From the NCBI GenBank assembly GCA_011390935.1, contig JAABRL010000003.1, positions 105,608 through 169,607 on the forward strand: DNA of 64,000 bases, read 5' to 3'. This stretch comes from Gemmatimonas sp. (GTDB lineage: Bacteria; Gemmatimonadota; Gemmatimonadetes; Gemmatimonadales; Gemmatimonadaceae). Shown one piece after another: positions 47,684 to 57,152 of this stretch. The stretch's first letter is position 1, and every line of letters starts with the position of its first letter. The notes below the pieces were generated by a model. It was not told the origin of the DNA. It saw only the letters and a list, made by a program, of their open reading frames with translations, and searched no databases. A program made the translations under genes and the position numbers.

Positions 47684-48870
47684 CCGTTCGAGAGCGGCTG
47701 GTGGCCCTCGATGTGTTTCGAGGGATGACGGTGGCCGGCATGCTGCTCGTGAACAATCCGGGGAGTTGGGGGGCGATCTACCCGCCCCTCGCGCACGCTG
47801 CGTGGCACGGGTGGACGCCCACCGACCTCATCTTTCCGTTCTTCCTCTTCATCGTCGGCATCACGACGCATCTGTCGCTCTCGGCGCGGTCCGCGCGCGG
47901 CGACGACATCGGGACACTCGCGCGACAGGTGGTGCGTCGCGGAGCGCTGATCTTCCTCTGCGGGCTGCTGTTGAGCTGGTTCCCGGGATTCACGTACACG
48001 CCCATCGCCGAACTCTCGGACGCCACGTTGGTCGATCGCGTGGTGCACAGGCTTGCGAACCTGCGCTATCTCGGCGTGTTGCAACGCATTGGCCTCGCGT
48101 ACACGGTCGCTGGCCTGCTCACCCTCAAGTTCGCGTGGCGCGGACAGGCTGTGCTCGCGGCCGCGATCATGCTCGGCTACTGGGCACTCATGACACTGGT
48201 GCCGGTCCCCGGGACCGGACAGCTTGGCGCGGCACTGCTCGACGAGCCGTCGCAGGTGCTGAGCGCGTGGCTGGACCGCACACTGCTTGGCGAGGCGCAC
48301 CTATGGAGTGGCAGTCGCACGTGGGACCCCGAAGGATTGCTCTCCACACTCCCGGCGGTGGCCACCGTGCTGCTGGGCGCGCTCACCGGAGCGTGGATCG
48401 GCGCACGTGAACGCGCCTTGGGCGATCGCCTGGCCGCCATGTTCGCGGTGGGCGCGCTCGGGATGATGCTCGGACTGTGCTGGGCGTGGGTCTTCCCCAT
48501 CAACAAGGGGCTGTGGACGAGCTCGTACGTGCTGTTCACAGGCGGCATGGCCGCCGTGACGCTCGCCACCTGTCTGTGGCTGATCGACATGCAGCAGGTC
48601 CGCGGGTGGACGCGTCCGTTTGTGGTGTACGGCACCAATCCGTTGGTGGCGTTCGTCGGCTCCGGTCTCATGGCGCGCATTGTCGGTGGCATGATCACAT
48701 GGGAAGCCGATGGCAAGCGGGTGTCGCTGCAGGCGTTCGTGCATCGCACCGCGTTCACCTCGTGGCTCGAGCCGCGACCCGCATCACTGGCCTATGCGCT
48801 TTCGTTCGTGTTGTTCTGGTATGGTGTGCTGCTGCTGTTGCATCGACGCGGGATTGTCGTGAAGCTGTAG
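47680..48870 (+). CDS. HGSNAT/NagX-like membrane acyltransferase (DUF5009/DUF1624-type)
   Basis: 396 residues with about ten transmembrane helices. The N terminus RLVALDVFRGMTVAGMLLVNNPGSW and WHGWTPTDLIFPFFLFIVG are signatures of the family related to heparan-alpha-glucosaminide N-acetyltransferase and bacterial NagX. LGVLQRIGLAY and KGLWTSSYVLFTGG also fit. Members are thought to move acyl groups onto sugars across the membrane. The coupled lipoprotein gene upstream may encode a partner. Confidence 0.82.
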   Translation: MTVRERLVALDVFRGMTVAGMLLVNNPGSWGAIYPPLAHAAWHGWTPTDLIFPFFLFIVGITTHLSLSARSARGDDIGTLARQVVRRGALIFLCGLLLSWFPGFTYTPIAELSDATLVDRVVHRLANLRYLGVLQRIGLAYTVAGLLTLKFAWRGQAVLAAAIMLGYWALMTLVPVPGTGQLGAALLDEPSQVLSAWLDRTLLGEAHLWSGSRTWDPEGLLSTLPAVATVLLGALTGAWIGARERALGDRLAAMFAVGALGMMLGLCWAWVFPINKGLWTSSYVLFTGGMAAVTLATCLWLIDMQQVRGWTRPFVVYGTNPLVAFVGSGLMARIVGGMITWEADGKRVSLQAFVHRTAFTSWLEPRPASLAYALSFVLFWYGVLLLLHRRGIVVKL

Positions 48871-48932
48871 TGACGTGCGCAGTTGTTCAATCGACTGGCA
48901 CGTGTCGACATTAGGAGGGTAGGACCAGCAGC

Positions 48933-50555
48933 GTGTTCCTCCGACCGATCGTCATGGCTCACTTCCCGCGTCGCGTTCCTCTGTTTCGGCCACTGCTCGC
49001 ATCAGGCGCGCTGTTGTTCAGCGCGTGGCCTGCCCTCGCTGTGGCTGGTGAGCGGCCCGCGGTGCACCGTGCCGCTTTGGTCCTGCAGCAGTCACGAACC
49101 ACCGCGCCCTCACGCAAGGCGCCCGCGCCGCGCGCCACGCCGGCCAAGGCACCCGCACGAGCCCTCACCTTCACGTCACCGCGCGGGGCCACGGCGCTGC
49201 GCAACGATCTGTCGGCACTGCTGAGCGCCAAGACGCGCAACGGGCAGTGGGGGGCGCTCGTGGTGTCGCTCACGAACGGAGACACACTCTTCTCGGTCGC
49301 GCCCGATACGCCGCTCGTGCCCGCGTCCACCATGAAGACGTTTACCGCAGCGCTCGCGCTCGAGCAGCTCGGGCCGGATCATGCGTTCTCCACCGATGTG
49401 CTGCGTGACGGCGTGCTGGAGTCGGACGGCACGGTGCGCGGCGATCTGATTCTTCGCGGCGACGGGGATCCGGGGCTCTCCTCGCGGTTCGTGCGCGGCG
49501 GCCCCGAAGCACCGATGGAGCTGCTCGCGCGCTTCGTAGCAGGCGCCGGTGTCACGCGGGTGGAGGGCGACATCATTGCGGACGCCTCCGGCATGGAAGG
49601 ACGACGCATCCCCGAGGGGTGGCTCACGCGTTACGCTGGTGCCGCCTATGCGGCGCCCTTCAGTGCGCTGTCACTGAATGAAAACATCGTCATCGTGGGC
49701 GTGTACCCGGCGACGGATCGGTCGGTCTCGGTGCGACTGGAGCCGGCATCATCGGGACTTGATGTGGTCTCGAGTGTGCGCGTGGTGGCTGGCCGCGCGA
49801 CGCGCGTGCAGGTGCGCATGGTCGGCGAATCGCAGGTGGTGGTCACCGGCACCATCGGGGTGAGTGCCGCGCCTCACCGCGTGCAACTGGTGGTCAGCGA
49901 CCCGGTCACTTTCACCGCGGGCGCCTTCGCAGAAGCGCTGCGTGCGCAGGGCGTCACGGTCACCGGAACGGTTCGCATTGGGCGCACCCCGGACGCCGCC
50001 ACGATGGTCACGTCGCTGCAGTCACCGCCGCTCGCGCGTCTCGTCTCGGTGATGAATCGGGAGAGTATCAACCACTACGCAGAGCAGATCTTCCGCAACG
50101 CCGCCCGCGGCGCAGATCGTCGCGGAGCAGGGTCAGCGGAGGCCGCCAACTCGCAGCTGCGCACGTTTCTGGAGCAGAAGGTGGGCATACCGGGAGATCA
50201 TGTCGTCGCCACCGACGGCAGCGGGCTGTCCGTGCTCGATCGCGTCACGCCCCGTGCCCTCGTGCATCTGATGCACTATGCGCACCATGCACCATGGGCG
50301 AGCGTCTTCCACGCCTCGCTGCCCGTCGCCGGTGAATCGGAAACGCTGCGACTGCGCATGCGCAACACGCCGGCACAGGGCAATCTGCACGCCAAGACCG
50401 GGACGACCAACGAGGTGATTTCGTTGTCGGGCTATGCGACGGCCGAGAATGGCGAGATTCTGGCATTCGCGTTTTTGTACAACGGCGCAGATCGCTGGAA
50501 CGCGCGCGAGACGATCGACGCGATGGGGCCGACACTCACGGCATTCAGCCGGTAG
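48933..50555 (+). CDS. dacB: D-Ala-D-Ala carboxypeptidase/endopeptidase, PBP4 (DacB) type
   Basis: 540 residues of the peptidase S13 family, acting on peptidoglycan cross-links in the periplasm. A signal-like N terminus and Ala/Pro/Lys-rich linker are followed by the SxxK motif (Ser132-Lys135 in PASTMKTF). Next are the large inserted domain typical of PBP4, an SxN-like ESINHYAEQIF, and KTG in HAKTGTTNEV. The GTG at 48933 follows AGGAGG (48913-48918) and AGGA at 7 nt; an ATG at 48954 is an alternative. Probably non-essential in cell-wall recycling, by analogy. Confidence 0.9.
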   Translation: MFLRPIVMAHFPRRVPLFRPLLASGALLFSAWPALAVAGERPAVHRAALVLQQSRTTAPSRKAPAPRATPAKAPARALTFTSPRGATALRNDLSALLSAKTRNGQWGALVVSLTNGDTLFSVAPDTPLVPASTMKTFTAALALEQLGPDHAFSTDVLRDGVLESDGTVRGDLILRGDGDPGLSSRFVRGGPEAPMELLARFVAGAGVTRVEGDIIADASGMEGRRIPEGWLTRYAGAAYAAPFSALSLNENIVIVGVYPATDRSVSVRLEPASSGLDVVSSVRVVAGRATRVQVRMVGESQVVVTGTIGVSAAPHRVQLVVSDPVTFTAGAFAEALRAQGVTVTGTVRIGRTPDAATMVTSLQSPPLARLVSVMNRESINHYAEQIFRNAARGADRRGAGSAEAANSQLRTFLEQKVGIPGDHVVATDGSGLSVLDRVTPRALVHLMHYAHHAPWASVFHASLPVAGESETLRLRMRNTPAQGNLHAKTGTTNEVISLSGYATAENGEILAFAFLYNGADRWNARETIDAMGPTLTAFSR

Positions 50556-50564
50556 GGGCATTCC

Positions 50565-50725
50565 GGCTCGTTGGGTGGGACGAAGGGGTCAGCACCCAAC
50601 TCGTGAGGGGTGAGCCACCATGGGGCGACCATCGCGACCGATGCCGGCCATGGTCGCGATCGTGCGGACGACACCCTCACCCCTCGTGAGTTCGTTGCTG
50701 GCCCCTTCGCCCCGCCCAGCGAGCC
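50565..50725. repeat. 160-bp palindromic element, copy 3
   Basis: Arms 50565-50614 and 50676-50725 match in 42 of 50 positions as inverted repeats, with a 61-nt centre that carries its own GCGACCAT/ATGGTCGC stem. It fills the gap between the converging dacB and Ig-like lipoprotein genes, so it may also end transcription both ways. Confidence 0.85.
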
Positions 50726-50734
50726 CCGAACCCC

Positions 50735-53700
50735 CTAGCGGCTGCGCCCCTTCCGCTCTCCCCCAGCCCGTAGCACCCCCGCCCGCGCTGGCCGCGCCCC
50801 ACGCCCCGGCGCCAACGATCCCGGCCCTCGGCGGTCTCCCGTCCGGGCTGCCGCCACCGTGCCGCCGCTCTGCGCCTGCAGCACAATGCCGTTCAGCCCC
50901 ACGGCGAAGCCCGCACCTGACGCGTCCGGTGCTCCCGTGATCGCCCACAAGAACTCGCTCGTGCCGGAGGTCATCGAGCTCCAGCTCGTGCCGTCGAAGC
51001 GCACCACCGTGCCGAGGTCACCAACGGCGTACAGGTCGAAGCCCACAGCGCCCCACACTGCGCTGAGAATGCGCGTGGTGCCTGCTGGAATCTCCGACCA
51101 GCTGCCCGTGTAGCGCATCGCCACACCCGAGGTGAAGTCACGGGCGCCGACGGCCATCGCCTGATCTGCGTCTGCTGCCCACAGTCCCACCAGCACGTGC
51201 GACGTGCTGGTGTTGCGCGCACGCCATGTCGTGCCGTCCCAGTGCAGCGCCGAGCCATCGATTCCCACAGCATGCACATCGGTGCGCGAGGTGCCGTACA
51301 CGCCATACAGCGGGCGCGACTGGGAGTGCACCACCGACCATGCATCGCCGTCCGTATGCAGCACTTCACCGCCCTCCGTGACCGCCCACACATCGGTCGG
51401 GCTGTCGCCCCACATCGCGTAGATGTGTTCCGTGGTGGGCGAGAACTGTTCCGTCCATGACGTGCCGTTCCACCGCAGCAGCACGCCATTGTCCCCGCCG
51501 ACATACGCGAGTGAGGACGACGCAGCCCACACCGTGTTCAGTCGCTCGAGCGTCGGTGCCACCTGTCGTGTCCACGTCGCGCCGTCGAAGGCGAAGATGA
51601 ACCCCAGCTCACCCACCGCAATCGCATGCGACGCCGAGCTGCTCCATACATCGAGCAGGTCTGGCGTCAGACTGAGTGTTGCCCACGCGCCAGTTGGGGC
51701 CGCACGCATCACGAGTCCGCGCTGGCCACCGATCCAGAGCGCGCCAGTGCCATCGACCGAGGCGGAACCGAAGCGCGTGCGGAACGGTGGCGACAGATCC
51801 TCCCAATCAGCGCCGCCGCGTGACAGGACCACGCCATCGCCAGTCGCCAGGACCTGTCCGTTCAGGCTGCCGGACAGTGCAAGCAGACTCGCCGTCGTGC
51901 CGCTCGGCTCGGCCTCGAACGCAGCGCCGTTCCAGCGCAGCAGCGTGCCGAAGTCCCCCACGACATACACCGCCTCGCCCACCAATGCCGACGCCCACAC
52001 ATCGTGCAGCACCTCGGTGGTTCCCGAGGCGAGCGGTGTCCACACGCCGGCCTGAAAGCGGCGAATGGTGCCCCCGTCGCCCACGACATATGCGGTTGTA
52101 CCAGCCCCCCACACGCCACGCAGGCGCGTCGTCGTGCCTGCATCGCTCGCCGACCACGCCGAACCGGCGCGCCGCAGCACGGTACCGTTCGCACCGACCA
52201 CCCACGCGGTATCGGCGGCGTGCATCCACACATCTGCCAATGCGGCCGTTGTCCCCGACGGCACGGCGCTCCAGGTGGTGCCATCGAACTGCACGATCAC
52301 CCCGTTTGTCCCAACGGCGGTCACGGCCGTGGCGGACACACCGTGCACCGCGCTGAATGACGTCCCGAAATCCGCACCACGGGCCACGCTGCTCCACGTC
52401 GTGCCGTTCCATCGATACACGTCGCCGAGCGAGTTCACCGCGTACGCCAGCGAAACGGACGGGGCCCAGATCGACACGATGTCTTCGATGAGTGGGCCGC
52501 CCAGCCGTTCACTGGCCCACGCCGTGGCGAGCCGCGGTGCCACGGTCACGGTCACGGAATCGCGCGCACTGCCATCGGCCACGGCTTCCGCCACGAGGCG
52601 CGTGCTGCCAGCGCCGCTCGCGGTGACCAGCCCCTGCGAGTTGACGCTGGCCACGGCAGCGTTGCGGCTCGTCCACTGCACCGCGGTACTGACACCGGGG
52701 TCGGCCGAAACGGTCGCGGAAACGGTGGTCGTGCGCCCGATCGTGAGTCCCAGTGTGCGCACCCCCAGCGTGAGGGTGACTGGACGCGCTTCCACCACGA
52801 GGGTGGCCACGCTTTCACGCGTCGTGTCGGCGACGGAGCGCACCCGAATGGACGTGGTACCCACGCCGACGGCTGTCGCGACGCCTTGAGCGTTCACCGA
52901 CGCAACCGCCGGATTGCTCGACGACCACGCGATCGCACTCGATGCTCCCTGATCGACCACAAGGGTCGCACTGAAGGTGCGCGTCTGCCCGATGTTGAGC
53001 ACGGCCGAGGTTGGTGAGACCGCCAGGCTGCGCACCACCGGCACCACGCGCACCAGTGCGGTCGCGCGCAGTGTGGTGTCGGCCACGGATATCGCGGTGA
53101 TCGTGGCCTCGCCGTCGCTCACACCCGTCACGATGCCCTGCTGCGATACCGTGGCGATCAGTGGACGGTTGGTGCGCCAGGTGACGCCCGTGGCGGTGCC
53201 GGGGTCGATGAACACCTGCGCGGTCAGCGGCCGCGATTCATCACGTCCGATATCCATGGTGCTCGGTGCGATCACCACACCGCGTGGCGGCGAGACGGTG
53301 ATCGAGGCGTTGCCCTGCACGCGCGGATCACTCACACTGCGTGCGGTGATCACCACCGTACCCGGCGCAACCGCGGTCACCACGCCTTGCGCCGAGACAC
53401 TCGCGATGCTCGGGTCACCACTCACCCACGTCACCGAGGTGGCAACGCCTTCATCCGCGCTCACGCTCGCCTGTAGCGCGGTCGTGTTCCCCACGCGAAC
53501 CGTAGCGGTGTTCGGTGCAATCGACACGGCAAAGGCTGAGCGCACGAAGACGGTGATGCTTGAACTGAACGCGCCGGTACGCGCGGTCACGACGGCGACA
53601 CCACGCCCGACGGCGGTGATCGTGGCGGTGCTGCCGCTCCCCGAGACGCTGGCCACGCCCGGGCCATCGCTGGTCCATGTGATCGACTGGCCGGTCAATG

Positions 53701-53923
53701 CGGTTCCGCCCGCGTCGCGCACCGTCGCCGTGACCGTACTCGTGTTGCCAATCGTGGTAATCGTGGCCGATGGCGCGGACAGCGACACCGACGCCGGGAC
53801 CGGTACACCAGTGCCCCCATCGCCGTCACCTCCGCCGCCGCAGGCAGCGAACGCGAGCAGCGCCAACACGCGAAGCCTCTTGGCAAAGGTGCGGCGCGAC
53901 GGACGGACGGGAGCAGCAGTCAT
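50735..53923 (-). CDS. Giant lipoprotein with BIG2-like Ig repeats and a propeller-like repeat domain
   Basis: 1062 residues. The lipobox (LALLAFAACGGGG) is followed by about five BIG2-type Ig-like domains (to about 480), each with a unit like SPTSAVLNIGQTRTFSA and a VASVNAQGVATAVG turn. From about 495 to 1020 come about ten repeats of a propeller type, with recurring AVGxxGxVLxxDGxxW and GTTxxLxxVWGxG patterns. Probably surface-exposed, with an adhesive or ligand-binding role. The last 40 residues are Arg/Gly/Ala-rich low complexity and may be a secondary extension. The stop lies 10 bp from the palindromic repeat. Confidence 0.8.
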   Translation of the reverse strand: MTAAPVRPSRRTFAKRLRVLALLAFAACGGGGDGDGGTGVPVPASVSLSAPSATITTIGNTSTVTATVRDAGGTALTGQSITWTSDGPGVASVSGSGSTATITAVGRGVAVVTARTGAFSSSITVFVRSAFAVSIAPNTATVRVGNTTALQASVSADEGVATSVTWVSGDPSIASVSAQGVVTAVAPGTVVITARSVSDPRVQGNASITVSPPRGVVIAPSTMDIGRDESRPLTAQVFIDPGTATGVTWRTNRPLIATVSQQGIVTGVSDGEATITAISVADTTLRATALVRVVPVVRSLAVSPTSAVLNIGQTRTFSATLVVDQGASSAIAWSSSNPAVASVNAQGVATAVGVGTTSIRVRSVADTTRESVATLVVEARPVTLTLGVRTLGLTIGRTTTVSATVSADPGVSTAVQWTSRNAAVASVNSQGLVTASGAGSTRLVAEAVADGSARDSVTVTVAPRLATAWASERLGGPLIEDIVSIWAPSVSLAYAVNSLGDVYRWNGTTWSSVARGADFGTSFSAVHGVSATAVTAVGTNGVIVQFDGTTWSAVPSGTTAALADVWMHAADTAWVVGANGTVLRRAGSAWSASDAGTTTRLRGVWGAGTTAYVVGDGGTIRRFQAGVWTPLASGTTEVLHDVWASALVGEAVYVVGDFGTLLRWNGAAFEAEPSGTTASLLALSGSLNGQVLATGDGVVLSRGGADWEDLSPPFRTRFGSASVDGTGALWIGGQRGLVMRAAPTGAWATLSLTPDLLDVWSSSASHAIAVGELGFIFAFDGATWTRQVAPTLERLNTVWAASSSLAYVGGDNGVLLRWNGTSWTEQFSPTTEHIYAMWGDSPTDVWAVTEGGEVLHTDGDAWSVVHSQSRPLYGVYGTSRTDVHAVGIDGSALHWDGTTWRARNTSTSHVLVGLWAADADQAMAVGARDFTSGVAMRYTGSWSEIPAGTTRILSAVWGAVGFDLYAVGDLGTVVRFDGTSWSSMTSGTSEFLWAITGAPDASGAGFAVGLNGIVLQAQSGGTVAAARTGDRRGPGSLAPGRGARPARAGVLRAGGERKGRSR

Positions 53924-53925
53924 GA

Positions 53926-55800
53926 TCAGCTCGCAGACCGATGCACGGTCATGGATGCAGGATTGAGAATGTCGTCAAGCTGTTCGCGGGTGAGCAGACC
54001 GCGCTCGAGCACGACCTCGAACACTCCACGATCTGTTTCGTACGCCACTTTGGCGATCTCCGTGGCGCGCTCGTAGCCGAGCACCGGCACCAGCGCCGTC
54101 ACGATGCCCACGGAGTGCTCCACGAAATACCGCATGCGATCGGGATTGGCCGTGATGCCCACCACGCAACGCTCGCGCAGCGTATGGCACGCGTTGCGCA
54201 GCGACAGCAGCGAGCGCATGAGCCGATACGCAATGATCGGCTCGAACGCGTTCAGCTGCAGCTGGCCGGCTTCCGCGGCCAGCGTAACCGTCATATCGGC
54301 ACCGATCACATCAAAGCACACCTGATTCACGACTTCGGGAATGACCGGATTCACCTTGCCCGGCATGATCGACGATCCGGGTTGCACCGCCGGCAGATTG
54401 ATCTCGCCAAATCCGGCGCGCGGCCCCGACGAGAGCAATCGCAGATCGTTGCAGATCTTGGACAGCTTGGTCGCGGTGCGCTTGAGCACCCCTGAGATCT
54501 GCACGAAGGCGCCGGTGTCACTGGTCGCTTCCACGAGATCGGGTGCGGTGATGAGATCGATGCCCGTGATCGTGGACAGATGACGACGAACGGAGTCGGT
54601 GTACGCCGGACTGGCCGTGATGCCCGTGCCGATGGCCGTGGCGCCGAGGTTGATCTCACGAATGAGCGAGCGTGCCTCGGCGAGTCGGTCCACATCTTCG
54701 CGCAGTGTATTGCCGTAGGCGGTGAACTCCTGCCCCAGCGTCATCGGCACCGCGTCCTGCATCTGCGTGCGCCCCATCTTCACGAACGGTGCAAACTCTC
54801 GCCCCTTGGCAAGAAACGCCTCGGACAATGAGCCCAGCTCCACCTCGAACTGCGAGATGGACGCGTGCAACGCGAGCTTCACGGCCGTGGGATACACGTC
54901 GTTCGTGGACTGACTCAGGTTCACATGACTGTTCGGCGAGATCGAGGCGTAGTCGCCACGCGGCCGGTCCGTGAGTTCGAGTGCACGATTCGCGATGACT
55001 TCATTCGCGTTCATGTTCGTGGACGTGCCCGCGCCACCCTGAATGACATCGACCAGGAACTGCTCGTGATGTCGCCCCGCCCGAATCTCGCGTGCGGCGC
55101 GCACGATCGGTTCGTGAATGTCCGACGGCAGCAGCCCCAGCTCGAAGTTGGCGTTGGCCGCCGCCTCCTTCACCGCCGCGAGGCCGTCGATGAGCTCGGG
55201 CATTTCCCGAATGGGGATACCCGTGATCGGGAAGTTCTCGAGCGCCCGCAACGTCTGCACGCCGTACAGCGCTTCGAAGGGTACTTCCCGTTCACCGAGC
55301 AGGTCCTTCTCGGTGCGCGTGCGATGTCCGCCAAACCCGAGCGCACGGCCGCGGCCCACGAGCGTCGCGTCGGCGGCGCGCAGTCGCGCCGAAATCGTGC
55401 GCGCCGACCGGTTCACGAGCGCGGCATACAGCTGCGGATGTTCGCGCACGAGCGTGTCGATTTCAGTGCGGGACATCACGAGCACGTCGCCCGGCATGAT
55501 CATGCGCGCGGTGGTACCGTGCGGCTCGTCGTCAAGAAAGATCCCTTCGCCCACCGCCTCGCCGGGACCGAGCGTGGCGAGCCGGGTCACGCGCCCTTCG
55601 TGCGCCTTCTCCACGGCGATGGCGCCGCTGAGGAGGATGGCGAACAGTCGGCGTGGATCGCCCTCTTCGAACAGGGTTTCCTCGACGGCGAGGCGGCGCG
55701 GCTTGACCGAGCGCGCAAGGCGCCAGAGGTAGGCTTCCGAGAAGCCGGCGACGAAGCTGGCGGCCTCGAGGCGAGTTGCGATGTCAGCGGGCGTGAGCAT
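53926..55800 (-). CDS. aspA: Aspartate ammonia-lyase fused to an N-terminal cyclic-nucleotide-binding-like domain
   Basis: 624 residues. Residues 15-145 form a CRP-type beta-roll: FEEGDPRRLFAILLSGAIAV, then GEAVGEGIFLDDEPHGTTA. The phosphate-cassette Gly84-Glu85 is kept but the usual Arg after Pro is His94, so cAMP binding is doubtful. Residues 162-624 are a complete aspartase: RTEKDLLGEREVPFEALYGV, GGAGTSTNMNANEVIANRA, SQSTNDVYPTA, and the mobile active-site loop GSSIMPGKVNP (about 472). It would deaminate L-aspartate to fumarate. Start at 55800; an in-frame extension to 56631 lacks support and overlaps the divergent gene. Divergent from the asparaginase-family gene. Confidence 0.9.
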   Translation of the reverse strand: MLTPADIATRLEAASFVAGFSEAYLWRLARSVKPRRLAVEETLFEEGDPRRLFAILLSGAIAVEKAHEGRVTRLATLGPGEAVGEGIFLDDEPHGTTARMIMPGDVLVMSRTEIDTLVREHPQLYAALVNRSARTISARLRAADATLVGRGRALGFGGHRTRTEKDLLGEREVPFEALYGVQTLRALENFPITGIPIREMPELIDGLAAVKEAAANANFELGLLPSDIHEPIVRAAREIRAGRHHEQFLVDVIQGGAGTSTNMNANEVIANRALELTDRPRGDYASISPNSHVNLSQSTNDVYPTAVKLALHASISQFEVELGSLSEAFLAKGREFAPFVKMGRTQMQDAVPMTLGQEFTAYGNTLREDVDRLAEARSLIREINLGATAIGTGITASPAYTDSVRRHLSTITGIDLITAPDLVEATSDTGAFVQISGVLKRTATKLSKICNDLRLLSSGPRAGFGEINLPAVQPGSSIMPGKVNPVIPEVVNQVCFDVIGADMTVTLAAEAGQLQLNAFEPIIAYRLMRSLLSLRNACHTLRERCVVGITANPDRMRYFVEHSVGIVTALVPVLGYERATEIAKVAYETDRGVFEVVLERGLLTREQLDDILNPASMTVHRSAS

Positions 55801-56046
55801 GAGTTGGTTCAGGGCGTGGCACCGTCGCGTCGGACGGTCGACAAACGAATGGCGGACAGAGACGCAATGTGTGATACCATCGTCCCCGTGACTGACGGAG
55901 ACGCGTGCAAATTGGTGCCAGTGGCATGACGATTCGAGCCGAGGCGGGGAAACCCGACCGCTCGCATCATGATCAGGCGTACCCTTCCTCTGCACGTCTC
56001 GTGCAGATAAGATCGCCAAAACTCCTCTTCCCCGAACCCACCCGCC

Positions 56047-57099
56047 GTGACGAACCGCCGCGACTTCCTCCAGACTGCTTCGGCGCTCGCCGCCGCCGGC
56101 TTCCTGCCGCGCGCGCTTCCCGCCATGCCCACGCAGCTCGGGTCGATCGGCGCCGAACCATTCCGCGCGCGTCCGTGCGTCGTGGCGTCCGCGAACGGCC
56201 TGCGTGGCGTACAGGTGGCCTACGACCAGATCGTTGCCGGCACCGATCCGCTCGATGCGGCGATCGCGGGGGTGAACATCCAGGAGCTCGACCCGGACGA
56301 TCAGTCGGTCGGGTTGGGCGGGCTTCCGAACGCGGAGGGCGTGGTGCAGCTGGACGCCTCCTGCATGCACGGCCCCACGCGGCGCGCGGGCTCGGTGTCG
56401 TGCATTGAAGACATTGCCACGCCGTCGCTCGTGGCCAAGGCGGTCATGGACTACACCGATCACGTCATGCTGGTCGGGCCGCACGCGCGTCGCTTCGCCA
56501 TCGAGATGGGCTTCACGCCGCAGAACCTGCTCACGGACAAGAGCCGGCAGGACTGGCTGCGCTGGCGGGCGCGCCTCAATCCGAACGACGCGTGGCTGGA
56601 CTATGACGGCAACGTGAACATCCGCTTCCACACGGGCACGATCAACATGAACGCGGTCACGGCGGGCGGAGACATGGCGTCGGTCACGACGACGAGCGGC
56701 ATGTCCTGGAAGGTCCCCGGCCGCGTGGGAGATTCGCCGATCATCGGGGCAGGGCAGTACTGCGACAACACGGTGGGGGCGGCGGGCTCCACCGGGCGTG
56801 GTGAGGCCAACATCAAGGCGTGCGGCGCCTTTCTGGCCGTCGAGTTCATGCGACAGGGACTCGGCCCCGAAGAGGCGCTCCTGCGCGTGATGCAGCGCGT
56901 GATTGCCATGACCGAGGACCGGTTGCTCGGACCGAATGGTCGTCCGCGGTTCGACCTGCAGTTCTACGCGCTGGCCAAGGACGGCACGTTCGCGGGTGCG
57001 ACGGCCTATGAAGGGGCGTCCTTCGCGGTGTGCGACGAGCGCGGGGCGCGGCTGGAGAAGTGCGCGTTTCTCTTCAAGGCGTCGGAGCGGCCGCGGTAG
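56047..57099 (+). CDS. Tat-exported N4-(beta-N-acetylglucosaminyl)-L-asparaginase/isoaspartyl peptidase family
   Basis: 350 residues of the Ntn-hydrolase asparaginase family. A twin-arginine signal (NRRDFLQTASALAAAGF) directs export. The precursor would self-cleave before Thr198 in HTGTINMNAVTAGGDM. The downstream substrate loop KVPGRVGDSPIIGAGQYCDNTVGAAGSTGRGE is a family signature. LDAAIAGVNIQELDPDDQSVGLGGLPN is the alpha-subunit core. It releases aspartate from glycosylasparagine or isoaspartyl peptides. Starts at a GTG. The divergent aspartase could consume the aspartate. It is followed by a 530-bp gap. Confidence 0.88.
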   Translation: MTNRRDFLQTASALAAAGFLPRALPAMPTQLGSIGAEPFRARPCVVASANGLRGVQVAYDQIVAGTDPLDAAIAGVNIQELDPDDQSVGLGGLPNAEGVVQLDASCMHGPTRRAGSVSCIEDIATPSLVAKAVMDYTDHVMLVGPHARRFAIEMGFTPQNLLTDKSRQDWLRWRARLNPNDAWLDYDGNVNIRFHTGTINMNAVTAGGDMASVTTTSGMSWKVPGRVGDSPIIGAGQYCDNTVGAAGSTGRGEANIKACGAFLAVEFMRQGLGPEEALLRVMQRVIAMTEDRLLGPNGRPRFDLQFYALAKDGTFAGATAYEGASFAVCDERGARLEKCAFLFKASERPR

Positions 57100-57152
57100 G
57101 TTCGGCGGTCACGGTTCGCTGTGCGGGGGTCGTGGTTCGGGGGTCGGGGCTC

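Noticed and set aside
55801-56046. CRP-binding site between aspartase and asparaginase genes
   Set aside because: TGTGA occurs once, but the inverse half-site is not at the 6-nt spacing needed for a CRP operator.
55801-56631. Upstream extension of the aspartase fusion to about 900 residues
   Set aside because: The extra sequence is non-protein-like, has no start signals and is antisense to the clearly coding asparaginase-family gene.
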